Assembly (NCBI RefSeq): GCF_030285625.1
Contig: NZ_CP127294.1
Location: forward strand, 9,146,001-9,210,000
Direction: 5' to 3'
Source of the DNA: Amycolatopsis sp. 2-15
Lineage (GTDB): Bacteria; Actinomycetota; Actinomycetes; Mycobacteriales; Pseudonocardiaceae
Length of the DNA: 64,000 bases
Both the position numbers and the translations under genes were made by a program. Below are positions 38,597 through 46,762 of this stretch, one piece after another (positions within the stretch are counted from its first letter, which is position 1; every line of letters begins with the position of its first letter). The notes beneath the pieces are model-generated. The model saw nothing but the letters and a program-made list of their open reading frames with translations. It searched no databases and was not told the DNA's origin.

Positions 38597-39110
38597 GTGA
38601 ACGAGCCAGGAGTGTCCACGAGCATCGTCACTCCCCGGCCCGAGCGCGCCGCCCCGCGCGGCCTCACCGATCTCCGCCCGGACCGCGAGTGGTTCCACTG
38701 GTCGGGGCGCCACCCCATCGGCGCCTTACTGGTCACCGCGTCCGTCGCGACGCAGATGGCCACCACCGCCGGCTACTTCATGCCCGCCATCGGGCTGCCG
38801 GAGCTGCCGTGGCCGTTGCACAACGGGCACGTCGCCGTACCGGCGACGCCCGAGGGCACGGCCGCGTCGTACTTCGCCGGGCAGTTCATGCACTACTTCA
38901 ACGGGATCGCGTTCGTGTTCGTCTTCGCGCTGCTCGCGTACCCGAAGCTGCCCTTCCGCGCCACGAACACCGGAAACCTGCTGAAAGCGCTTACTTTCTG
39001 CACCGTCCTCGCGCTCTCGGCCGCGGGCCTGCTCGCGCCGCTGATCTACCGGCCGGGCACCGGGCTCGGGTTCTCCTCGTTCGGGCACGGGTGGAAGTTC
39101 CCGTTCGCGA
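38597..39110 (+). pseudogene. 5' part of a membrane protein gene, truncated by a deletion
   Basis: The frame starts MNEPGVSTSIVTPRPERAAP and encodes about 170 residues with hydrophobic segments near PIGALLVTASVATQMATTAG, YFNGIAFVFVFALLAY and LLKALTFCTVLALSAAGLLA, ending in FSSFGHGWKFPFAI. The next base belongs to a decarboxylase-like gene in another frame. The natural end of the membrane protein is therefore missing. I do not recognise its function. Confidence 0.7.
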
Positions 39111-40000
39111 TCCGACTCCGAGCCCTACCCGCCCCCGACGCTGCGGCCCACCCTGCGCGCCCGCCTGCTCGACCTCGACGGCCGGCGACTGCGGCTGATG
39201 GACGCCCACGGCATCGAGCTGATACTGCTGTCGCTCAACTCCCCTGCCGTGCAAGGGATCCCGGACGCGGTGAAGGCCGCCGAGCTGGCCCGGCGCGCCA
39301 ACGACACCCTCGCCGAGCACGTCGCCGCACGGTCACGGACCTCGGGTTCGTCGGCGCGCTCGTGAACGGCTTCACCGAACTCGACGACGCCGGCACCGTC
39401 ACCTACTACGACACCCCGGAGTACGACCCGTTCTGGGCCGAGGTCGAACAGCTCGGCGTGCCGTTCTACCTGCACCCGCGCAATCCGCTTCCGGCAGGAC
39501 GCCCGTGGGTACGCCGGCCACGAATGACTGCTCGGCCCGGCCTGGGCGTTCGCCAGCAGACGACCGTGCACGCCCTGCGCCTGGCCGCGTCGGGATTGCT
39601 CGACTGCCATCCCGGTGTCACCATCATTCTCGGCCATCTCGGCGAAGGACTTCCTTACTCCCTTTGGCGGATCCGCCACTACAACAAATGGAGCAACGCC
39701 GAGCTCCCCTATCCCGCGAAACGACCGATCACCGAATACTTCACCGAGCACTTCTACGTGACGACCTCCGGCAATTTCCACACCCAGTCCTTGCTCGCGG
39801 CGATCTCGGAACTGAGGGCCGACCATGTGCTCTTCTCCACCGACTGGCCGTTCGAAAACGTCGACCACGGGGCCGGCTCGTTCGACTCCCCGCCCCTGAA
39901 CGAACCCGACCGCCGCAAGATCGGCAGGGACCACGCGCGAGCCCTGTTCCGGCTCCCTAATGCAAGCCGACGGTTAACCCAAGGCAAGATCACGATTTAA
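39111..40000 (+). pseudogene. amidohydrolase-family decarboxylase (gamma-resorcylate type), multiply broken
   Basis: Frame 1 (39111 to about 39330) gives LDGRRLRLMDAHGIELILLS and NSPAVQGIPDAVKAAELARR. A deletion near 39331 removes some 30 residues and shifts the frame to TVTDLGFVGALVNGFTELDD. From about 39500 to 39555 the right reading is out of frame and holds TGA at 39525. The last part has LDCHPGVTIILGHLGEGLPY and FSTDWPFENVDHGAGSFD. These are metal-binding and core motifs of 2,3-dihydroxybenzoate/gamma-resorcylate decarboxylases. The N-terminus is missing. At least four lesions: an old pseudogene. Confidence 0.85.
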
Positions 40001-40131
40001 CCCGGACAATCCACGAGCCCGACTTGTTTCGTCCGGGCCCCGTTCCCTGATCGTTCACCCGGCACCGGTTCGAGATTAATTTACCGTCCCTAAGTTTCTG
40101 ACGCACGTTTCACGACGAAAGCAAAGGGACC

Positions 40132-41097
40132 ATGGACACACCTGCCGCAGTCCGGGCTCGGGGAATCAGCAAAAGTTTCGGCGAAGTGATCGCGCTCGAC
40201 GAAATCGATCTCGACATCGCTCAGGGGCAGATTCACGGAGTGGCCGGGCCGAACGGCGCGGGCAAAACCACGCTGCTGGGACTGTTCCTGGGCCTCGCCG
40301 TCGCGGACGAGGGCCGGCTGGAGATCCTCGGCTCGCCCGTCGGGCGGACCCTGGACGCGCCCGGCGGCGTCGCCGGGTTCGTCGACGGCCCCGGCCTCTA
40401 CCCCTCGCTCACCGCGCGGAAGAACCTCGCCGCGCTGGCCGCCCTGCGCGGCGGCGACACCCACACGGCCGACCTCGACGACGCGCTCGCCCAGGTCGGG
40501 CTCACCGACGTCGCCGACGACCGCGTGCGCGGCTTCTCCCTCGGCATGCGCCAGCGGCTCGGCCTCGCCGCCGCCCTGCTGACGAAACCACGCCTGCTCG
40601 TGCTCGACGAGCCCGCCAACGGCCTCGACCCCTCCGGCAAGAAGCACGTGCACGGGGTCCTCACCCGCCTCGCGGCCGAAGGCGCCACCGTCGTGCTGTC
40701 CAGCCACCGCATGGACGACCTCGAAGCGCTGTGCTCGGAGGTCACGATCATCGCGACCGGCCGCGTCGTCTTCACCGGCCCGCTGGGCAAGCTCTCGTCG
40801 GAGCACCAGGAGCTCGACTACCGGCTGGTGACCTCCGATCGCGAGGCCGCGCGCAAGCTCGCCACCGAGACCCCCGGCATCCGGCTCGGTGACGAGTCCG
40901 GAAAGGACAGTGGTGTCCTCGTCGTGCGCACACTCGTGCCCGCCCTCGACGAGCTCGTGGTGCGCCTCGTCCGCGACGGCGTGGCCATTCGCGAGCTCGC
41001 CCCCGTGGTTTCGCCGCTCGAAGCCGCGTTCCTCGCCCTGACCGAAACCGAGGCCGAGCCCGAATCCGGGGCCCGGCAGCAGGAGTCCGCCCGATGA
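40132..41097 (+). CDS. ABC exporter ATP-binding subunit
   Basis: A 321-residue drug/antibiotic-type ABC ATPase. Walker A GPNGAGKTTLL, signature FSLGMRQRLGLAAAL, Walker B LLVLDEPANGLDP and the H-switch VVLSSHRM are intact; an additional C-terminal domain (about 220-321) follows. ATG 40132 after AAAGGGA. Overlaps its permease as ATGA, so the two form a complex. The preceding 130 bases are AT-rich and likely carry the promoter. Confidence 0.9.
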   Translation: MDTPAAVRARGISKSFGEVIALDEIDLDIAQGQIHGVAGPNGAGKTTLLGLFLGLAVADEGRLEILGSPVGRTLDAPGGVAGFVDGPGLYPSLTARKNLAALAALRGGDTHTADLDDALAQVGLTDVADDRVRGFSLGMRQRLGLAAALLTKPRLLVLDEPANGLDPSGKKHVHGVLTRLAAEGATVVLSSHRMDDLEALCSEVTIIATGRVVFTGPLGKLSSEHQELDYRLVTSDREAARKLATETPGIRLGDESGKDSGVLVVRTLVPALDELVVRLVRDGVAIRELAPVVSPLEAAFLALTETEAEPESGARQQESAR

Positions 41098-42452
41098 CCG
41101 CGACCCTCACCGAGCCCGAAGCAGTCCACGTCCGCCCCGCCTCCGTGGCCCGCGGCTACCGCTTCGAGCTCGTCAAACTCGTCTCCCAGTGGCGCGTTCG
41201 CCTGCTGGTGCTCGCCTGCTGGATCGCCCCGGCACTGTTCGTCGCCGCCGTGAGCCAGCAGAGCGACCTGCCGGTGGACACCGTCTTCGGCCGCTGGATG
41301 AACGCCACCGGCTGGGCCGGCTCGCTCGTGATGCTCGGGTTCGCCGGCAGCTACGCGCTCCCGCTGCTCACGTCGGTGGTCGCCGGCGACGTGTTCGCGG
41401 CCGAGGACCGGCTCGGCACCTGGCGCCACCTGCTGGTGGCCGTCCGGTCGTACCGGCGGATCTTCGTGGCGAAGACGCTGGCCAGCCTCACCGTGATCTT
41501 CGTGCTCGTGGCCGGGCTGGCCGTGTCCAGCGCGGTCGGCGGGCTCGTGGCGGTCGGCGGCCGCCAGCTCGTCGGCCTCGACGGGCACCTGCTCTCGCCC
41601 GGCGCCGCCGCCGGCCAGGTCCTGCTCGCGTGGGTGTGCGCGCTGGCGCCGACGCTCGCGCTGGCCGCGGTCGGGCTGCTCGGGTCCGTCGCGTTGGGAC
41701 GGTCGCCGATGGGCCTGCTGCTGCCCGCCGTTGTCGCGCTCGCAATGGCGGTCGTGCAGCTGCTGCCCCTGCCCGTGGCCCTGCGCCTCGCGCTGCCGAC
41801 CTACACGTTCATCGCGTGGGAAGGCCTGTTCACGAGCCCCGCCCAGGCCGGGCCGTTGCTGATCAGCATCCTCGTCTGTCTGGTGTGGACGGTCGTGGCG
41901 ACCGCGCTGGCCTACTTCCTGTTCCTGCGCCGCGACTTCACCAACTTGAGCTACGACGGTTCGGCCCGCCGTACGATCACCGCCGGCGCTCTGCCGCTGG
42001 TCGGGCTGATCGTGGTCGCCTTCGCGATCATCGCCGTCGCGACCCCCTCACTCGGCTCCGGCGTCACGCAGGACAAGGTGCAGCAGTCGCTCTCGACGAC
42101 GTTCGCGCACCTCTACCGGCTGCAGACCGACGAGCTGCACCGCCCCGCCGTCACCGAAGCGCAGCTCGGCGTCACGTCGGCGTGCCAGAAGGGCGGCGGC
42201 CTGGTCGCCCAGGAAGGCCCCGGCAACGACTGGCGCTGCGTCGTCTCGTGGCACCTCCCCGGCGTCGAAGCGACTGGTCAGGCCATCTACCAGCTCGACG
42301 TCACCTCGGACGGGCGGTTCGTCGCCGACGGCGACGGACCGAAGGAAGTGAACGGCTACTTCCAGGTGCGGACCCCGATCGGGGACCAACCCAACCCGCT
42401 GTGGCAGTTCGACGCCAACGTCGAGCTGCTGTCCTCCACCCCGAAGGGATAA
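41094..42452 (+). CDS. ABC exporter permease with extracytoplasmic tail
   Basis: A 452-residue ABC-2-type membrane subunit. About six membrane segments lie between residues 30 and 335, including LLVLACWIAPALFVAAV, VIFVLVAGLAVSSAVGGLVA and LVGLIVVAFAIIAVATPSL. After the last one, about 115 residues form an outside domain with two cysteines (TSACQKGGG and DWRCVVSW) that may pair. This tail is unusual for an ABC-2 permease and is placed next to a secreted phosphoesterase gene 4 bases downstream, suggesting that the two interact (inference). Confidence 0.85.
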   Translation: MTATLTEPEAVHVRPASVARGYRFELVKLVSQWRVRLLVLACWIAPALFVAAVSQQSDLPVDTVFGRWMNATGWAGSLVMLGFAGSYALPLLTSVVAGDVFAAEDRLGTWRHLLVAVRSYRRIFVAKTLASLTVIFVLVAGLAVSSAVGGLVAVGGRQLVGLDGHLLSPGAAAGQVLLAWVCALAPTLALAAVGLLGSVALGRSPMGLLLPAVVALAMAVVQLLPLPVALRLALPTYTFIAWEGLFTSPAQAGPLLISILVCLVWTVVATALAYFLFLRRDFTNLSYDGSARRTITAGALPLVGLIVVAFAIIAVATPSLGSGVTQDKVQQSLSTTFAHLYRLQTDELHRPAVTEAQLGVTSACQKGGGLVAQEGPGNDWRCVVSWHLPGVEATGQAIYQLDVTSDGRFVADGDGPKEVNGYFQVRTPIGDQPNPLWQFDANVELLSSTPKG

Positions 42453-42456
42453 CTCC

Positions 42457-45210
42457 ATGCAGGTAACACGCCGCCGCAGGCGTGGTGGGAGAGCCGGGTC
42501 CGGCTCTTCCGGTGCCGGCAGATCGCGGAAGATCCGCCTCGCCACCGCCGGTACCGCCACTCTCGCTCTGGTCGTGACGGGCTCCAGCATCGGCACCGCG
42601 TCGACGCAGGAGTTCGGCAAGCAGCACGTCGGCCAGAACACCAAGGACGGCCTGGTCGTCTCCAGCGACCAGTACCTCGACCCGATCGGCGACCGGCTGG
42701 TCGTGAACGACGGCAAGATCATGGCGTCGAAGATCAGCCCGGACGGCACGCACCTCGCCGCGCTGACCACCGACGGTGACGCCGCCCTGACGATCGTCGA
42801 CCTCAAGAGCTACCAGGTCCAGCAGCTGATCGGCACCTCGGCGAAGGTGAACCTCAAGATCGCCGGCAACGACGTCGGCCAGGAAGGCCCGTCGTACTCC
42901 CCCGACGGCAAGTTCCTGTGGCTCGCCCAGACCGACGGCTACACCAAGTTCTCGGTGAACGCCGACGGCTCGCTCGCCAACCCCGTCTCGATCAAGATCC
43001 CCGCTGACGGACCCAAGCACGCCCTGGTCGCCCAGGCGGTGTTCTCGCCCGACGGCGCCGTCGTGTACGCCGCCGTGAACGGCCAGAACCGCGTGGTCGC
43101 CATCAACGCGTCGACCGGTGTCGTCCAGCAGAGCTGGAACACCGGCATCGCGCCGCGCGACCTCGTGCTGGTGGGCAACAAGCTCTACGTCAGCAACGAG
43201 GGCGGCCGGATGCCGCGCCCCGGTGAGACGACGATCAACTCGTACAACACCCCGGTGCCGGCCGACCCGTTCACGGGTGCCTCCACCACCGGCACGGTTT
43301 CGGTGATCAACACCGCGAAGCCGGACGCCGCCGTGGCGACCATCAACGTCGGGCTCCACCCGACCGCGGTGTACGCCAGCAACGGCACGGTGTTCGTCGC
43401 GAACACGTCCAGCAACAACGTGTCCGTGATCGACTCGGGCAAGGACAAGGTCACCCAGACCATCGCGACCCAGCCGTGGCCCGAGGCCACGGTCGGGTAC
43501 GAGCCCGACGGCATCACGCTCACCAACGACGGGCACCTGCTGGTGACGCTCGGCCGCGCCAACGCGATCGCCGTCTACAAGTATGCCAGCCCGAAGGAGC
43601 CGGCCAGCTACATCGGCCTGCTGCCCACGGACTATTTCCCGACCGCGATCGCCACGGTGGGCAAGGACATCGTCGTGTCCAACACCCGCGGCATCGACGC
43701 CCAGCGCCCGACCACGGCCGCCGGGCACGGCACGCACGACACGACGTCCAGCGTGCAGCGCTTCCAGCTGCCCGACGACCGGACGATCAAGTCGTACACG
43801 CCGAAGGTGTTCAAGCAGAACGGCTGGACGAACAACTCCGTCCAGGTGGCGAACGGCAAGAACAAGAAGCCGGTTCCCGTGCCCGCGCGACTCGGCGACC
43901 CATCGCCGATCAAGCACGTGTTCCTGCTCGTCAAGGAGAACCGGACCTACGACCAGATTCTCGGTGACCTCCCGCAGGGCAACGGCGACGCCGCGCTGGC
44001 ACAGTTCGGCGAGAACGTGACGCCGAACCAGCACGCGCTGGCGCAGCAGTTCGGGTTGTACGACAACACGTACGACATCGGCACGAACTCCGCCGAGGGC
44101 CACAACTGGCTCATGCAGGCCGACGACCCGGAGTACACCGAGTCCTCGGCCGGCGAGTACCTGCGCAGCTACGACACCGAGGACGACGTGCTGGGCCACC
44201 AGGCCTCCGGCACGCTGTGGTCGGGCGCGGAGGCCGCGGGCAACACCGTCCGCGACTTCGGCGAGTTCCAGCAGTTCCTGACCAAGCCGTCGGGCGCGTC
44301 GTGGCAGAACCTGTACTGCGACTCGAAGAACATGGCCGCGACGGGTGAGCCCAGCGCCTACCCGCTCGTGTCGTCGTCGCCGATCCCGTCGCTCAACGAC
44401 GTGTCGGTGCACGGCTTCCCGAAGTTCGACACCAGTGTGCCGGACGTGTACCGGGAGCAGATCTGGAAGCAGGACTTCGAGAAGAACGGTCCGGCGAACC
44501 TCAACATGTTCTGGCTTTCCAGTGACCACACCGGTGGTCCCGCGAACGCCGCCGCGCAGGTCGCGGACAACGACCTCGCCGTGGGCGAGATCGTCGACGA
44601 GATCTCGCACAGCCAGTACTGGAAGGACTCCGCGATCTTCGTGGTCGAGGACGACTCCCAGGCCGGGCTGGACCACGTCGACGGGCACCGGGCGCCGATC
44701 CAGATCATCAGCCCGTATGCCCAGCACGGGGTCGTGGACAGCACGTACTACTCGCAGATCACGATGGTTCGCACGATCGAGCAGATCCTCGGGATCCAGC
44801 CGATGAACCAGAAGGACAGCGCGGCCACGCCGATGGCGAGTGCCTTCACGGCCAAGCCGAACCTGACGCCGTTCAACGCGGTGGCGAACCGCACTTCGCT
44901 CACGGGCGGCCTCGCGACGCAGCCGTCGTGCGGTCCGGACGTGGTGGCTCCGCAGTTCGCCTCCGTCCAGCCCGACACCGCGGTGCCGGCGGACAAGCAG
45001 CAGGTCGCTTCGCAGTGGTCGGCGTGGCAGAAGAATCAGCGCCTGACCGGTCCGAACGCGACGGCGGACTACGCGAACCCCGCGCAGATGAACCACTTCA
45101 CGTGGTATCAGACGCACGGGTTCAAGACCCCGTACCCCGGTGAGAACAAGGTGTTCTCACCGGACCAGGTGCCGGGCGCGTTCATCCCGTCGGCCGAGTC
45201 GGACGGCTGA
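42457..45210 (+). CDS. secreted beta-propeller/phosphoesterase fusion protein
   Basis: A 917-residue exported protein. A basic N-terminus (about 1-27) and a hydrophobic segment (ATAGTATLALVVTGSSIGTA) give a signal or anchor. A YncE-like beta-propeller follows (about 60-460; repeats such as SPDGTHLAALTTDGDAAL, SPDGKFLWLAQ and TVFVANTSSNNVSVIDSG). The C-terminal phosphoesterase domain starts at KHVFLLVKENRTYDQILGD (about 490) and contains EGHNWLMQADDPEY, VEDDSQAGLDHVDGHRAP and ISPYAQ. This domain belongs to the phospholipase C/acid phosphatase family. It closes the exporter operon; a terminator follows at 45235. Confidence 0.9.
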   Translation: MQVTRRRRRGGRAGSGSSGAGRSRKIRLATAGTATLALVVTGSSIGTASTQEFGKQHVGQNTKDGLVVSSDQYLDPIGDRLVVNDGKIMASKISPDGTHLAALTTDGDAALTIVDLKSYQVQQLIGTSAKVNLKIAGNDVGQEGPSYSPDGKFLWLAQTDGYTKFSVNADGSLANPVSIKIPADGPKHALVAQAVFSPDGAVVYAAVNGQNRVVAINASTGVVQQSWNTGIAPRDLVLVGNKLYVSNEGGRMPRPGETTINSYNTPVPADPFTGASTTGTVSVINTAKPDAAVATINVGLHPTAVYASNGTVFVANTSSNNVSVIDSGKDKVTQTIATQPWPEATVGYEPDGITLTNDGHLLVTLGRANAIAVYKYASPKEPASYIGLLPTDYFPTAIATVGKDIVVSNTRGIDAQRPTTAAGHGTHDTTSSVQRFQLPDDRTIKSYTPKVFKQNGWTNNSVQVANGKNKKPVPVPARLGDPSPIKHVFLLVKENRTYDQILGDLPQGNGDAALAQFGENVTPNQHALAQQFGLYDNTYDIGTNSAEGHNWLMQADDPEYTESSAGEYLRSYDTEDDVLGHQASGTLWSGAEAAGNTVRDFGEFQQFLTKPSGASWQNLYCDSKNMAATGEPSAYPLVSSSPIPSLNDVSVHGFPKFDTSVPDVYREQIWKQDFEKNGPANLNMFWLSSDHTGGPANAAAQVADNDLAVGEIVDEISHSQYWKDSAIFVVEDDSQAGLDHVDGHRAPIQIISPYAQHGVVDSTYYSQITMVRTIEQILGIQPMNQKDSAATPMASAFTAKPNLTPFNAVANRTSLTGGLATQPSCGPDVVAPQFASVQPDTAVPADKQQVASQWSAWQKNQRLTGPNATADYANPAQMNHFTWYQTHGFKTPYPGENKVFSPDQVPGAFIPSAESDG

Positions 45211-45234
45211 GTTTCCGGTTGATCAGTGACACGG

Positions 45235-45265
45235 GCCCCCGGCCGGCTTCCCGCCGGCCGGGGGC
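45235..45265 (+). terminator. terminator hairpin after the phosphoesterase gene
   Basis: A perfect 13-bp G/C stem (45235-45247 and 45253-45265) with a 5-base loop, 25 bases after the stop. Only a short TTCGT follows. Confidence 0.75.
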
Positions 45266-45346
45266 TTCGTGCGTTCGGGACAGGAATCCCTGGCGATTCG
45301 GGCAGCCGCGCCCCGGTGCGGGCCGGGCACTGGTAACGATGGAGAG

Positions 45347-46702
45347 ATGACCGATCCCGTCGTCACCACCCCGTACGGCCGGGTGCGGGGCAGCGTGCGC
45401 GAAGGCGTCGCGCGATTCCTCGGCATCCCTTACGCGGCCGCGCCGTTCGGCGAGGCGCGGTTCCGGGCTCCGCGCCCGCCCGAGGCGTGGGACGGCGTGC
45501 GGGACGCGCTCGAGTTCGGACCGACCGCGCCTTCGGTGCCGTTGCCGGGTTCGTTCCTGGCGGAGCCGGTGGTCGAGGGGCCGGGCTGCCTCAACCTCAA
45601 CGTGTGGACGCCCGATCCGGACGCGGCGGGCCTGCCGGTGCTGGTGTGGCTGCACGGCGGCTCGAACGTCACCGGTTCGTCGGCGATGCCGATCTACGAC
45701 GGAGCGGCGTTCGCGCGGCGCGGGGTCGTGTTCGTGTCGGTGAACTTCCGGCTCGGCGCGGAAGGCTTCGCGCTCTTGCCGGACGCCGTCGCGAACCGCG
45801 CGCTGCTCGACCAGGTCGCGGCACTGGAGTGGGTGCGCTCCGGGATCGCGGCGTTCGGCGGCGACCCGGGCGCGGTGACGTTGTTCGGCACGTCGGCGGG
45901 CGCGGGCGCGACGCTGGCGCACGTGGCGATGGACCGCGGCCTGTTCCGGCGGGCGATCGTGCAGAGCGCCAGCGCGCGGGCCGCGCTTTCCGCGTCCGAC
46001 GCGCTTCTGGTCACCGGCGAGATCGCACGCGCGGCCGGCGTGGAGCCGACGGCGGCAGGGTTCGCGCGCGTCGCGCCGGAGAAGCTCGCCGCGCTGTCGA
46101 CGGCGGCCGTCACGGACCTCACGGCCGACCTCGACCCCGCTCGCTGGGGCGCGACGACCGTGGCCGCCGCGCAGCCGTTCCTGCCGGTGGTCGACGCCGA
46201 CGTGCTGGCCGAGCCGCCGTTCGACGTCGTCGTGCGCGGCGGCGAGGTGGATCTCCTGATCGGCACCAACGCCGACGAACTGCTGGCGCTGGCCGGCGCG
46301 TCGCTCCCGGACGGTGTCTCGCATTCCGACGTGAGGGAGTTGCTGGGACGGCTGGGTCTCGCGGTGGAAGCCACTCCCGAAGGGACCACGCCGGTCGAGC
46401 TCTACGCCGACGTGCTGACCGACGCCCTGTTCCGCCGTCCGGTCTCGGAGATCGCGCGGGCGCGGCCGGCGTTCGTGTACGAGTTCGCGTGGCCCTCGCC
46501 GTTGCCCGGGGTGGGCGCGGCGCACGGACTGGAGCTGGGGTTCGTGTTCGGCAACCTCGGGTTGTCCGGTCTCGAAGGGCCGACGCCGCCGCGCGAGCTG
46601 GCCGATCGGGTGCAGGCGGCGTGGGTGGCGTTCGCCGCGACCGGTGACCCAGGGTGGCCGCGGCACGGCGAGGACGGCGGGGTGTTCGTGTTCCGGGCCT
46701 GA
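45347..46702 (+). CDS. type B carboxylesterase
   Basis: A 451-residue alpha/beta hydrolase of the carboxylesterase family. Early motifs: RFLGIPYAAAPFGEARF, oxyanion region VWLHGGSNVTGS, and the EDCLN-like box replaced by GPGCLNLNVWTP. The nucleophile elbow is FGTSAGAGAT (Ser) where most members have GESAGA, an atypical Thr. The catalytic acid likely lies in GTNADELL and the His in GAAHGLELGFVF. Start ATG 45347 with GGAGAG. No signal peptide; substrate unknown. Confidence 0.9.
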   Translation: MTDPVVTTPYGRVRGSVREGVARFLGIPYAAAPFGEARFRAPRPPEAWDGVRDALEFGPTAPSVPLPGSFLAEPVVEGPGCLNLNVWTPDPDAAGLPVLVWLHGGSNVTGSSAMPIYDGAAFARRGVVFVSVNFRLGAEGFALLPDAVANRALLDQVAALEWVRSGIAAFGGDPGAVTLFGTSAGAGATLAHVAMDRGLFRRAIVQSASARAALSASDALLVTGEIARAAGVEPTAAGFARVAPEKLAALSTAAVTDLTADLDPARWGATTVAAAQPFLPVVDADVLAEPPFDVVVRGGEVDLLIGTNADELLALAGASLPDGVSHSDVRELLGRLGLAVEATPEGTTPVELYADVLTDALFRRPVSEIARARPAFVYEFAWPSPLPGVGAAHGLELGFVFGNLGLSGLEGPTPPRELADRVQAAWVAFAATGDPGWPRHGEDGGVFVFRA

Positions 46703-46762
46703 CTGCCGTCCTTGAAAAACGACGCGTTCGCGCGGGCGTGGATCGCCGTTACTGTCGGGTGC

